A stretch of 64,000 nucleotides of DNA. It comes from Vitellaria paradoxa (Eukaryota > Streptophyta > Magnoliopsida > Ericales > Sapotaceae). The stretch lies in assembly GCA_019916065.1 (NCBI GenBank), contig CM034238.1, forward strand, positions 2,444,199 through 2,508,198, in the 5' to 3' direction. Position numbers and translations under genes: made by a program. Under the pieces are notes generated by a model. It made no database searches, was not told where the DNA came from, and worked only from the letters and a program-made list of their open reading frames with translations. Position 1 is the first letter of the stretch. Each line of letters begins with the position of its first letter. Shown here piece after piece: positions 48,733-61,009 of this stretch.

Positions 48733-49295
48733 AACATTCCATTCATATTGTCCAAAAGGGACAGTGAATGCTATTTTATATTTATCTGATTCAGAGATCT
48801 GAATTTGTCAAAATCTAAATTTTGAATATATTTTAGCATGTACAAGCCTTTGAAGAAGGTCTTGCGTGTTAGGGATTGGATATCTTATCCACTGCAATGC
48901 ATCATTCAAAGGTTTGTAATTTATAACTAGTCTTGGAGTTCCTTTTTCTATTTCAGCATTTTTATTTACATAGAAAACAGCACAACTCCAAGGGGATTTA
49001 GAAGGTATTATTAATTTTTTATCTAATAAATCTTAGATTTCCTTTTTACAGTATTCCAAGAGTTCTTAGTTCATTTGGATGGTCTAGCTTTTGTTTTGAT
49101 TTTTGATTCTTGAAAATCTTTAATATAAGGAAGGGTAACTATATGTTTTTTCCTATTCCAAAATGCATTTGGAATGTTAGAGGAAGCTTCTTTGATTATT
49201 TTATTTTTAAAATTTTCAATTGCCAATTGCAACTGATTATCTTGGAGTTGGATTTTAATTTGTTAGCAGACCTTTTCTTATTTTAAAAATATTAA

Positions 49296-49630
49296 GGTGG
49301 CATTTGATTTATTTTTTTGTTTTTTATTTTCAATTTTCATTTTATGCTTTAAAAATCTCAAAATAAAGAAATAAAAAATGATCTGTTTTCATTACTTTCA
49401 AATTTTCTTTATTTTGGATTAAAAACGCTCAAAATGACTTTTTGTTATTTTTCATTTTATGTGCAAGCCCATTTTCTGTTTTCTAAAATAAATTTTGAAA
49501 ACACAAGTGACCAAATGCGTTTTGAGTTTTTTTCTTGTTTTCAAGAATGTAAAATGGAAAATGAGTTCAAAACAGAAAATAGAAAACAAAAATAGAAAAC
49601 AAAAAATAGAAAAACAAACCAAATGAACCC
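49296..49630. mobile_element. MITE inserted into the endogenous virus
   Basis: A 335-bp A/T-rich block starts GGTGGCATTTGATTTATT and ends AAACCAAATGAACCC (imperfect inverted repeats). TAA lies directly outside both ends (49293-49295 and 49631-49633). It interrupts otherwise continuous viral sequence between the protease and reverse-transcriptase regions. A Harbinger-type MITE is the likeliest class. Confidence 0.7.
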
Positions 49631-49639
49631 TAAATGTTT

Positions 49640-50110
49640 TTCTTTTGATATAATTCTTGAAATATGATTTATTTGAATTTTATCTATGGCTATATCTTTT
49701 AAAATATTTAAATCTTTGATAATTGGAGGATTAAGAAATTCAAACATGATATCTTGATCAAATACATTGGCAGAAATTCTTTTAGGAGATACAGTCATGG
49801 GTTGAATAAGATTTAAGAAAAGTGTTCCTAATATTACTTCTCTATTTAAATCTTTTACTACGATGAATGGAGTTTTTATACAGATATTTTGATTACATAC
49901 ATGAGCTTTTGTTAATTTGTATTTGACTTTTAATGGTGCACCATTGGCAGATGATAGTCTTTCTTTTGTGGGTTCAAAGTATTTTATTGGTAGTAATCCT
50001 TCTTGTATACAATTAAGATCAACACCTGAGTCAAAGAGTGCAGTAGTATTAATAGTATATTCTTTATTGATTACAATTTTTAATGTTACATTCCACTTTT
50101 GATAAGATAT
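49640..50110 (-). pseudogene. Viral aspartic protease region
   Basis: On the minus strand the piece ALFDSGVDLNCI places the catalytic Asp-Ser-Gly at 50024-50032, preceded by a hydrophobic strand, as in caulimovirid and retroelement proteases. It lies between the zinc-knuckle capsid region and reverse transcriptase. Confidence 0.75.
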
Positions 50111-50751
50111 TTTGGTTAATAAGAAAATATCATCTTTTTTATATTCTTTGTCATGATTTAATGAGGTTTGTTGATCAGAGGTTGAGACTATAATATCCTT
50201 AGGATGTTGATTTTTTAGAATTAATACTTGATTTGTTAATTCTTGAATTTCTGATTTTGATATTCCTAGTTCATATTTCAGAATTCTAATCTCTTTTTTG
50301 ATTTCTTTAATTTCAATTTTAATTTCTTCTATTGGGATTTGTTTTGTGATTTTTGAGGTTGTTTAGCCTTTTTTAATATTGAATCAAAATCATAGCAATT
50401 TTCTATAATTTTTTCTTTATTCTTTTTGGTTTGTTGAAGGTTTTCTTTTAATTTTAATAAGTAATTTCTTTTTAAATGAGGGTCTTCTATATCTTCAATC
50501 ATTTCCATAATTAATTCTTGTTCTTTGGTAATAACATTACAATGACAATTTTGTTTGATAGTTTTACTACTAGTTGAGTTATCATATGTTTCTATATTAG
50601 ATTAGGTTGATGATGTAATGTTATCTATTTCAATATCATCTTCGGAATTTGATTTTGCTTATTCAGATTCAGAATTTGTTAACATTAATATTTCTAATTA
50701 TTTTTTAAGATGTTCATCAATATCTAAGGAATTTATTTTACCTTTCAATGA

Positions 50752-50793
50752 GCATTTATTTTTATAATGTCCTATTTTTTCACATTTATAACA
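50752..50793 (-). pseudogene. Viral capsid CCHC zinc knuckle
   Basis: The minus-strand translation CYKCEKIGHYKNKC is a complete C-x2-C-x4-H-x4-C knuckle. It is followed by Lys-rich sequence and preceded by a region encoding many Asp/Glu/Ser residues (about 50620-50720), the arrangement of caulimovirid capsid proteins. Capsid sequence extends over roughly 50.5-52.9 kb with several stops. Confidence 0.8.
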
Positions 50794-52963
50794 TGTTGTA
50801 GGCATTTTTTGATTAGTAATGGGTTTCTTTGATTTTCTTTTTTGTTGAAATTGGTTTGGTTTATATTTGTATGGTTTTTTGTAAAAATTATCTTGGCTCG
50901 GTTGTCTTTTCTTTTTATAATAAGGTTTTGGTGTTAGCTTTTTATGTTTTTTTATGTTTTCTTGATGGTGGTATATTTTGCTTAACTAATCCAAATTGTT
51001 CATAGAATGTGCCTAATTCTTTATGTGATTGTGTTAATTCTCGTTGTAATCTTTGGTTTAATTGGAAATTTGTATAGATTTCAAATGCTATGTCTTTTAT
51101 CGTGTCTGATATGTCTGGAAATATTAAATGTTTATAAGAAATTATGCTTTCATTTTGTTCTCTTAATCTAGTTTTTACTTTTTCAGCAAATAATTTTGGT
51201 AATCATCAATAAATTTTTCTTTCCAGAACGGGAGACGTTGGTCATCTTTTATTCCAAGTTTTGTTAGAAATGTTTCTTCATACCAGTGATAATCTTATAA
51301 TTTTGGACATTTTAGATTTGTTAAGATTATTGAAGATATTTTCTCAATTTTTGATGTATTTCCTATAAAATGTTTGACAATAAAAACTATTAAAGTATTA
51401 ACAACATCTTCTATTATTGTTGAGTTATCATCTTCATCTTCAACTTTTATAGGTTCATTGAATTCATTAGTTTTAATAGTATTTAATATATTATCTCTTT
51501 ATGATTTAGTAAAATATTTATCCCACCAAGTTTTAAGTCTTCCAGAAAATCCTGATATAAGAATTTTTGCTACAGCTTTGTCAGAACATTGTTTTTTCAT
51601 TTTATATGTACTTGCAACCATTTTCATTTCTTGAAGTTTATTAATTTTTTGATATTCTATTAGTCCATCTAGATTACATTTATAAATTCCAGTTCCTTTG
51701 AAAAATTGAGTTGGTTCAACTAATTTTCATATTGTTGGTCTGTGAAAGATGACCTTGGGTAATAATTTTTTATTTGTCTTGTATTATGTTTGTTATTATT
51801 CGATTTGGCCATATTAATTGTTTGATCTTGAGGGGTAAAAGTTTCTAATATTTCTTCAACTTCTGTTTTAGATAGTTGTGATAATGTATGAATGGCTTTT
51901 AATGATGGAGATGGTGTTTCAGGAGCAACCATAAATGTTAATATATTTTGTAATTTTTTAATTTTGTCATCAATGTCCTGTATTAAGTCTTTATCTTTGA
52001 ATTGAGTATTAATTTTTTTTTTTTTTTTGGAATTTCATGGGAAAAAAATAGAGGTTTTTGGTGTGAGCTTTAACTTATTTCAGGTTCTAATTCATGTAAA
52101 TTAGTCTCAATTCTATTTAATTGGTTACTGATTGTTTTAAAGTTTTGATTTGTAAAGTTATTTTGTTCTAAGATTTTCTATATATCTCTTGATGTTATGT
52201 CAGATTCTGATGGAGATTTCATTTTATAAGGTGAAGCCTTAATGATTGTATTTCTATATTGGATGGATATTTCTTCATGAGGTGGATGGTTAGATTGTTT
52301 GATACCTTTTGATGTATTCCACAATTAAGGTTTTTGGGTAACATTTATTTCTTTAATAAAAGGATATTTTATAGAGTTATTGGCAGCATAATCTTCAAAC
52401 CAATCAAAAAAATCTAAAATGAGTTTTATAATTTTGAACATGTTTATAAAATTTTTCTCTTATTAATATTCTGGCAATCTCATCAAAGCTTGATAAAAAC
52501 CATTCTCTTTTTTGGGTGTTTTTTGTTGATTCATAATTCTTCTTCAATATGCTTTTATCCATAATAAATTCTCTATCAATAACAAATATTTGAGGATCAT
52601 CTTGCATTTGAGACTGGGTCAGAGACATATGATCTGGGGATTTATCTTCATCATCTATTTCTTGTTAATTTATTTGATCTGTGTAAATAGGTTGAAATAT
52701 AGTTGACATGTTCCTAACTCTATTAAGCTTAAGGGGTTCATAGTTGCTTGATGTTGGAATGGAAGAACAAGAGGATCTTGGAGGTTGATAAGATGATCTT
52801 GGAGGTCGATAAGATTCTTTAGAATAACAGGATCTTGGAAGTTGATATGGTTCATTAAAAATTTTTGCTTGGAAGGGTATATCTCCTTCATCTTTGATTT
52901 GTAGATTTGAAAATTTTGTAGATTAAATTTTAATTTAACATATCCATTTGGGAGTTTTTCGAT

Positions 52964-53743
52964 TTATTGAAGTTTTTTATTTTCTATTTTTGGAGCAGAT
53001 ATTTGATCTTCTAATTCCCATTCTGATTGGAGATTGATGTTATTCCAAACTGTGGCTTGCGGAACTATCAAGTTAGAGTTTTCGCTTTGAGTTTGGATGA
53101 AGATAGTTTCTCCTTTAGAGCTAATGGTTATGACCAAGGGATCCATTATGGTGGTCATAGTTTTATAATAGATTTTATAAATAACTGCAAAATGAATATT
53201 TTCAGGTTCCATATCATACCCTGATATTTGTATTTTAAGAACAAGAGAATTTAATATTCCAGAATCTTACAAAGAAACTGGGTAGTTCGGGAAATAGTTA
53301 AAATATATTGGACCATTATATAGATTGGTTTCAATAACTCCTAATAAAGAGTCTTGAAATTTACAATGTCTTTGATCCCTAAGACAAAGTAAAATTGATG
53401 TGTCTAATCCACTTCTAGTTAATAGTTGGATAGCTACTTGAATTAACCCAAAGTGAATATAGAAATATTTTTCTTGATGTTTTCTAATAATACTAGAATC
53501 TAAAAGTTTGATAGACTGACATTCAGAGGTAAAGGGGACAGTTTGTTCAACTGTCTTAATAGAATAATCAGAAGAGAATGACCATTTTTTGATATGATAA
53601 ACTTCTTTGATAGGAACATTTAGGATTTTCCAATTTGATATAGGTTGTTGTATATTTTAAATATTTTGTTCTTCTTAATTTATTTAAATTACTATCTTGG
53701 AATGAACTTGATGCCCTAAACATAGATCTAGACAAGAATGCCA
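52964..53743 (-). pseudogene. Movement-protein region at the start of the viral polyprotein
   Basis: The first ATG after the primer-binding site on the minus strand is at 53743 and opens a Ser/Arg-rich N-terminus. The region continues to about 52964 through stops and at least one shift; the piece 52964-53212 is open. Assignment to the 30K movement-protein type rests on position ahead of the capsid domain and similar layout in petuvirus-like genomes, not on a diagnostic motif that I can see. Confidence 0.5.
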
Positions 53744-53965
53744 TGATAGAAAAATTAAATTTTTATTATGTTTTACAAAACTTATGTAAACCTTTCACCC
53801 TAGGCCTGTCGACGATTTACGCCTAAAACGGGACTTACCAAACACTGTCCTAAATTGGCTACGCGACTATCAAGATTTCTCCCACCGAGTCAGGTTCAGG
53901 GGTTACCTAAATCTTGTAAATTAAAATAAAAATTCAAAGTTTCTAATATAGCAGACTCTTCCCTA

Positions 53966-53983
53966 CCTATGGCTCTAATACCA
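53966..53983 (-). other. tRNA-Met primer-binding site of the endogenous virus
   Basis: The minus strand reads TGGTATTAGAGCCATAGG. The first 13 bases match the TGGTATCAGAGCC initiator-tRNA-Met complement at 12 positions. It lies about 220 bp upstream of the first viral ATG. Confidence 0.8.
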
Positions 53984-54059
53984 AGAGAAGCCCAGGAATA
54001 GCAAGAAACAGCAAAATACAGTAAGATACTACAGCAAGATATAGTAAACCATTGAATTA

Positions 54060-54697
54060 AAATCTAATGGTTCATAATCAATGTCACAAGACTGACATAA
54101 CAGATATCAGTGTCCTCTTTTTCTTGTTCTTTATATTTGGTGTTTGTTAGGGGTCTACTGCAGATTTTTTGTCCGGTAAAAGCATCTATAGGAAATTGAA
54201 CAGAAGTTTGTTTGTCTGTCTGTCTATCCATCCAATTTTTAATTCCTCCAAACATTTTAGAATCAACTAGTTGAGAAGTATCTCGTAGAAAAATTCTTTA
54301 CGTTAAACCCATATGGATTAAAATTTTGGAGAATTCTTTCCAGAAAGGATTGAGATATGAAAAATTTTGTTTTTTCAACTTTTGGCGTTTGGAGACCCTG
54401 ACAATCTACATTGTTGTTCTAGTTTAAGAAGAAAAATAGTATAATAATAGTTTAAACAACATTTGTTTGAATGGTTAACTTTCACAAAAAATTGGTAAAA
54501 AAATGACACACGACAAAATTTTATTAGAAAAAGTGAAAAATAATAAAAATTAAAATTTTTATGTATTTTTTGGAAAGCCAAAACCCCCCACAAATGAAAT
54601 AAGTTTATATTTTTGAAAATATAAGACAATAAAAATAATGATACCAATGAACATTCACACATATATCTTTCCAAAACATTTAAAACATCGCGAGTAA
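54060..54697. other. Spacer between viral insertion and UBC12
   Basis: The piece 54064-54360 has a minus-strand open frame (FGGIKNWMDRQTDKQ) of unknown origin; it may be virus-derived or host. The string ATTAAAATCTAATGGTTCA with AATCAATGTCACAAG (54055-54095) is also found in similar form at 20998-21040, so it is a dispersed repeat. Confidence 0.4.
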
Positions 54698-54842
54698 GAG
54701 TGCGTTTGAATCTTGAAGTGACAAAAAGTGAAATAAAATAAAATAAATTGTGAGATAATAATTTGTAAAAAGTAAATAATTTTTAAAATTTTTCAGTATT
54801 TTTTACCTTTTTTTAAAATTTTTTATTACCCCAAACGGAGCC
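54698..54842. mobile_element. MITE (145 bp), GTGCGTTTGAA/CCAAACGGAGCC ends
   Basis: Flanked by TAA at 54695-54697 and 54843-54845. The interior carries GTGACAAAAAGTGAAATAAAATAAAATAA and ends TTTTTATTACCCCAAACGGAGCC. Same family as 5445-5602 and 61915-62076. Confidence 0.65.
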
Positions 54843-55189
54843 TAAATTTTATAACACCTGAACAACAGTGATTTTGCCCGGAGAAGCAACTGAAGTGGGC
54901 GGTAAAATCATGTCCAAAAACAGATGATAGATATGAAGAACGACCAAAAAGACCATAATCTCCCACCATTTCAAATATTCAAATCATGAAGGAAAAGAAA
55001 ACACCACAATCATATCATAGTTGCACCAAAATACAGACACCTTCCAGCCATCCATCCACGGGGCCACATTCCAAATGTTAGTTCCCAAATAATACAACAA
55101 GAAAGCTCGAGCACTAGACCAATCTACAGCTTCTGGACATTTTCGAGATATGACTTTGGAAAATGATGCACGCGCACCCACACAGCTGC

Positions 55190-58100
55190 CTATAGGCACC
55201 GGTTGAAAAGGGTCTGTCCTACATAGCCACCAGCCATTGCCCTTCTCACGTTGGATTCAAACAGCTTTGGGTTATCCCTCAACACAGCAGCAGCATCTTG
55301 ATTGAGGGGATCTTCATAGTTTGGTTGCTGCTCACACAATGCGGTATTAAGCACCAAGTGTGAATGTAACCAGCCAATTAAAAAGTGGAAAAGGCTATTT
55401 GCAAATGAGATTTTAGTTACCGTGAAGAGATGATAGAGTCCATATATTACAGTATTTATATTGAGAACAGGTTTCCAGTCTTCCCGTAATATGTTGAGGC
55501 AGACATTTCCTTCCAAGTCGATGTTAGGATGATAGACCTGCAAGTAGGATGTATTGTTTAACCTGTGCTTACTGTGTGCGTTAACAACATTCTATATATT
55601 TTATTTAAAAAAAAAACCAACAACAACAACAACAATCTGTAAATAAAATTAAGGAGAACCTCCTTTTAAGAAAACAGGATGCCATCATTTACCTTGGTCT
55701 TGCACTTGACTTTTGGAGGCTCATGAGGGTATAAAGGTGGAACTTGGAAAGAGAATATGAATGTACCACCTCTGTCAGAAAAAACCAATGTTCTGGGTTA
55801 ACTTATCAAGGTTCTGCCCAAATGACAAAATAAAGAAGCAGAACAGAAAATGTGTAAACTAGTGATGGTGAACTTTGTCACCTAAAGGAATAATAATGTA
55901 GAAGAGCATATTCCTGGTGCTCAAAGTACACACTCCCCTAAGGCCCTTTAGCCTTAGACGAGTAGAGTTGGATTCACATTAGCCACATGCAAAATTTCTT
56001 AAGGACTATAATTAGATCCATGGAACACAGCACACTCATGAAGGAGCATGGAATGGCACTACTGAAGGTATCCAACTCAGAGATGATGACAATTAATGGC
56101 AAGGGCCATAACAAGAGCTTACGTGAATAACCCCATAATGAAAACTTTGATATTTTTCTTGAATATGTACAAATGTATATTGCAATGGGGAAAAGCAAAT
56201 TGACCAGGCTCTAAAGTCTTTCCCCAGTTCTTGTTTTCCCCATGGGAATTCTCTCTAATGGAACTCTACTTTAGCTAGTTGTGACCAATAGACCATGGTT
56301 CTGATTTGTGGCCTGTGAATGCCCAGCTTAATTTATCCAGTAAACTACTAACTCAAGTTGCGAATGCTAAATTAACAGTATACAAAATTTGGGAAGAGAG
56401 TAAAAGAAGGAAGGAGCTTTGTACCAAAGTCAAGAATTAACTACTGTAGTTACTTTATCATCTAGATTTCTTACTTGATAGTGGGTCGTTGCTAGGCCCT
56501 AAGGTGCTAACTGAACACCCGAAGTCAAGGAAGCGATAGTATAAGCCCAGATACTCATTCCTTCAGAACCAATTGCAACAAATGCAATTCTACAGAGCAA
56601 AAGCTAATTTATTTTTGCAAAATGACACAAGAATTTCCAATCAATTCCAACCCACGCCACAATGTTGGATTAGCAACCAACCCTGACAGTTCGATAATTC
56701 CCAAGATTGGTTGAATCCTAATGCTCAAATAAGAACCTAAAGAAAATGGGGCAAAAGATTACTTACACATAGTATCCATCATCAGGCCGAATGGTAACCT
56801 CAAAGTTCATCAGGTCATCCTTGCCATTGGGAAATGCTATGGTACAACTTTTTGGAAGGTTCAGTTCACCAATATCTACAAGATTAGAAGCACCAAAAAT
56901 AAAAATAAAAAAACGTGAACGCAGAAAAGAATCTCTTATGGTTAAAGTAGCTGAACCACAAAGATGCGGTAAGATGCTAGTCATTATTCATTCACACTAC
57001 AAACTATATGGCTTCATGAAGAGAGAGAAATACAATCCAACACATGCAACTAACAAGACATCCTCGTTGTTCTTGGAAAAACTACGAATTCAACAAGTAT
57101 AACACAAGCTAGTTCTACAGATAAAGCTGCTCAAAAATGGATAGCAAACAAACATGGATAGCAAACAAACAAATGTGGTGAGCAAGATTACTGTGATACT
57201 GCCAAGCAAATGAAGGCCCTGGAAAACTTGTGTGACCACAGGAATTTGGTTGACCTCAGTGGCAAAAGGGGTGGTGATTTAGCACTTGCAGCTCGTACTT
57301 ATCAAATAATGTATCATACCATATATCAAGTTCCTCAACTCAAAAAAGCCTTAATCACAAATTAGTTGAGGTCAGCAACATGAATCCTCTTCCTCCATTC
57401 ATCTCTATATGTGTTGTGTCAAGTTCCATTCTTTTGTTGTTGTTGTTGTTGTTGCCCCCTCCCTCTCTCTCTCTTAAATCTTGAGTTCCTTGTATCATGA
57501 TTTGTAAGACACATTACGATGCATGAAATTATTAAACACTGGTCCCACAACCCTCTTCTCGTCCTTGCTACTTCGGATAGTCCCAAATCCCAAAATGGTT
57601 CTCCACATTGAAAAGCCAGATAGTTTAATCTTAAGATTTTCCCACATTATCTTTTCAAGCTGAGTGAATGCATTTACTAGCCTAACATAGTGGAAAGCTT
57701 TTAAATTAATAGATTATTACTTGAGTGTACATGCAAAAAATACTTGTCTGTTTGAAAAGTTGGAAAGTGGAAAAATTAAAATGGAAGAAGTATGCAAGTC
57801 AAGAGAAAAAAATCTTTATTTACAAGACAAGGTATGAGCAGAACATTTCTATTTCGGGCACAAAATAAAGATTAGGATTTTAACCTAAATAAATTATAGG
57901 CATATGAAATTATTTCCATTACCTTGATCAACCAAGTGCAAACACAACTCTATGATGCAATATAAATTTAGTGTTTGCAGTTATTAATCAAAATTAATAA
58001 AAAAAATACAGTTACACAAGTTTTAAACATCCTAATTATGCAATACATGATCCATGAGTTTTTACAAGATTTTAGATTTGAAGTTCTATTTTGAATAGAA

Positions 58101-58889
58101 ATTTTTAGATTTTAAATTCTTCCTAAATAGCCAACTTCAAGTCAGCTTCAAATTCAGCAAAAAGAAAATCAAACTCCCACTAACAAATTACAGAGGTTTT
58201 AAAGGGGATGTAAAGAATCGTATAACTAATAGGTTTTCTCAAATCTATAAGCGGAAAAATAGAAGAAAACAATTGTATTTTCATTTAAACTTCAATGTAA
58301 CTCTGAATACTATTATGATTCTTTACAAGAGAGCAATGTTTATCACTTTCTCTAAAAAAATGCTACAGACAAACTCAAAATGCATTTTATAGTCTATTGC
58401 TCATCATAAACTTGTGCTACATTTTGGTGGTGCATATGGATTTATCACAAAACAGTATCAAATTTTAAGCATTGCATCATAAATCTAAGATACTAACAAC
58501 CGTGCTTGCAATCTGTGAAACCACAACATCCAAAAATAGTATTTAGATAGCCAAAAAAAGGTGCATAATTGACTTAGAGAGCAATCATAACGTCAAGCAC
58601 CCAGTAGCCAAGACTGTTGAAGGAGTAGCCTAATGGCAATTTTATCTCCTCATACTGAAAATAATTCTCAATATCAGGATACCTTATCAGAACTTCAAAA
58701 GCGTGAGAAACCTGAGACAATAACTCCTAGGTAACATTGTATATGGCTAAAATTCTTTTATACACATAAAATGGTATAAGGTATACCTTTATGAAGACGT
58801 AATTCCCCTGCACTTTGCTTCTTAACAGGTGTTGTCCCGTTGGCATTTTCAAGCCTCTGTTTTTCCTTCACTTTAAATAGCTTAATCAT
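55190..58889 (-). CDS. NEDD8/RUB1-conjugating enzyme E2 (UBC12/RCE1)
   Basis: This E2 takes RUB1/NEDD8 from the AXR1-ECR1 E1 and passes it to cullins, activating SCF-type ubiquitin ligases, including those for auxin signalling. Five coding exons, 58889-58787, 56875-56767, 55771-55693, 55537-55421 and 55327-55190, total 546 nt and 181 residues, close to the family's usual 183-184. The N-terminal [14 protein letters not shown] is the characteristic extension that docks the NEDD8 E1. The HPN motif lies at residues 100-102 and the catalytic Cys at 110 in [27 protein letters not shown] and GQTLFNRCL close the protein. All joins keep frame. Exon 5 begins QPNYEDPLN where Glu is usual before Pro, giving Gln137; this is beside the splice acceptor GAGCAG and could reflect splice-site choice. 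The gene looks functional. Confidence 0.95.
57420..57460. repeat. (GTT)n microsatellite, possible retroelement tail, in UBC12 intron
   Basis: TTGTTGTTG repeats follow TCAAGTTCCATTCTT in the first coding-region intron. Such a triplet tail can mark the 3' end of plant RTE-type LINEs or related SINEs, but upstream similarity is weak, so only the microsatellite is certain. Confidence 0.5.
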
Positions 58890-58893
58890 ATTT

Positions 58894-60996
58894 CCTACAA
58901 TAAAATGTTAAATACAAGGAACTTGTCAAAAAGGGGGGTGGGGTATCAAATATAAGGAAAAGACATGCAATGCATCCTATTATTAGAAAACACATAAAGA
59001 AGTCACTGCATGATTGACACAATTTTACAAATCTCTGGCACATCCAAGACGAAATCCCAAAATAATCATTAAGTGACCAGAAAAATACTGGAAATCTAAG
59101 AAAAATAAGATCATTGGATTAGATCTCCTGACAACATATTGAGCACCACAACAAAATCCATTCTATAACATATTGTATTTGAAATCCTAGTCACTAATCT
59201 TAAACTTCTATCCTCCCACAGTGCTAAGATCCAAATGACATAGATGGCTCTAGAAAAACTCTCAATGCAACAAAAAAATAGCTAAACTCCATAAGGGCTC
59301 CCTATGAGCCTCATTTCTTACGTTGGACAAAAGAAAACACACTTTTCTTGAAAAAGGGAAACTATTCTCTTAAATTCTACAACTATACAAAAGGGGGGGG
59401 GGATCTAGGTATTCTTAACAAGTTTTTTTTTTATTATTATTATAGTAAGTACATTACCACTTTCTTTATATTTTTCCACTTCAGAATTGTCTTCTCATCC
59501 TCTTATCAAAAAGAAAAAAAAAAGGTACAATTAAACTGATTTATTGAATCTTCTTCAACCAACAGAATTCGATGTATGTCACTTTTTCACCTGCATGTTA
59601 TAATAATACAATGAGGCTAACAACAAAAATATAACAGCATCTCCCATCTGACCTGGAAACTATGTCTCTCCCTTCATGAGTCATACACCACATACTATTA
59701 ATCAAGTCCAATATCAAAGGGCAAATATAGCTAAACTATATATAATTTCTATGCCTTCACCGTCCTATGTCTAGTGTAAAATTTTCCTATCCCATGACAA
59801 TGCTGCAAATAAAAATTAATGTTGTGGTTGGATCTTGGATTTGTGGATAGAAAAAGAAAGTGAAGGAAAAAGGTGAAGGAAAAAGGTTAAAAAGTAAATG
59901 AATCAAAAGATGCTTGTATTTTCAATTTTTGTGTAATCTAGAAAAATAAGAAGAAAATAAATAGATATTAATTAAAAAAAAGTAATTTTTATTTGGTTAC
60001 CATAAATATGTTTCCCTATTTTTTTTCCCTTGATAAATCATTGATCCAACAGTGTAAAAGAGTGTCAAAATAGAAAAATCAATTCTGGTTCTTTTACACT
60101 TCTATATTTGTACTTGTGCACGATCCTTTTTTTTTTTTTTTTCCTGTTTTCCTTTACCATGGGGACAAAGGAGATTTTAAGGGTTTAACTTGTGGTGAAC
60201 AAAACTTCCCCAAAAAAATCATCTCACAAGTCACAACCCAATTACCAAAGTATCATCTTTTTTTTTTTTTTTTGGTCCAGTGGGACAAGACTAAACAGCC
60301 CTTTCCATCTCTTAACCCCCATCTAATTCATCCAAATTTCCTAGAAGGCCAAGTCAACTGCCAATTTGTGAAAGAAAACATTGAATTGAAATTTTGTTGA
60401 AACATCCCAGCAACATAGGGTACAAGATATCATCCAAAGTAAAGCAAATTATAAAATTCATTCAGCACAAAATTCACAGGTAACAAGCAGATTAGATAGC
60501 TTGATAATCCATCCATATTTAGAGGTAAGACCAAATGATCATAAACCTTTTATGCCCATTGATAACGGGAAAACAAAGACAAAAACAATTCGAAAGAGGA
60601 TATGTCAAACAAAACCCAAAACCCGGAATTCCACAAAAATTCTAAACACTCAACAAAAACCAAAAACCCAATCTTCATCAAAACAAGTTCGATACAAAAG
60701 CACAAAACGGATCGAGCTAGCTGTCTACCATGAACGATCAAACGAACATGCCAAAACTGAGATGAACAGAAAGCTATAAACGCAACATCAGATAAAAATA
60801 AAAAGATAAAGATTAAGGTTACCCGATTGCAACAATCAACAGAGCCAAAGATGAAAAATTATATATATATATATATATAAATATTTATTTATGTATGTAT
60901 GTATTTATGTATAGAGAAACAGAGAGAGGAGGGTTTTAGAGAGAGAGAGGGGGGGGGAGGAACCTAAACTGAACGCCAAGAAGAGATATATTTATA
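58894..60996 (-). promoter_or_regulatory. UBC12 5' leader with a 1.9-kb intron and TATA box
   Basis: Just upstream of the ATG (5 bp) is a splice acceptor ATTGTAG at about 58895-58901. A good donor CGG|GTAACC lies at 60823/60822, so the leader intron would be 58895-60822. The leader exon (about 60823-60957) carries TA and AG/CT tracts. A TATAAATATA box (60987-60996, minus strand) stands about 30 bp before the inferred transcription start. Long leader introns often raise expression of housekeeping genes such as ubiquitin-pathway genes; that role is inferred here. Confidence 0.65.
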
Positions 60997-61009
60997 TGAA
61001 GGATTTCAT

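Larger units (their letters stand above)
45720..53990 (-). mobile_element. Endogenous pararetrovirus (Caulimoviridae, Petuvirus/Florendovirus-like), degraded
   Basis: A DNA virus copy integrated in the host genome, read on the minus strand. In order: tRNA-Met primer-binding site (53966-53983), leader, an open frame in movement-protein position, a capsid region with a CCHC knuckle, aspartic protease, reverse transcriptase, RNase H, then a second ORF overlapping the end of RNase H. No integrase is present, which separates it from LTR retrotransposons. The polymerase motif style and the downstream second ORF suggest the Petuvirus/Florendovirus group. Frames are interrupted by many stops and shifts, and a MITE splits the region upstream of reverse transcriptase, so the copy is defective. 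It lies between the RRA gene and the 3' end of UBC12. Confidence 0.85.
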
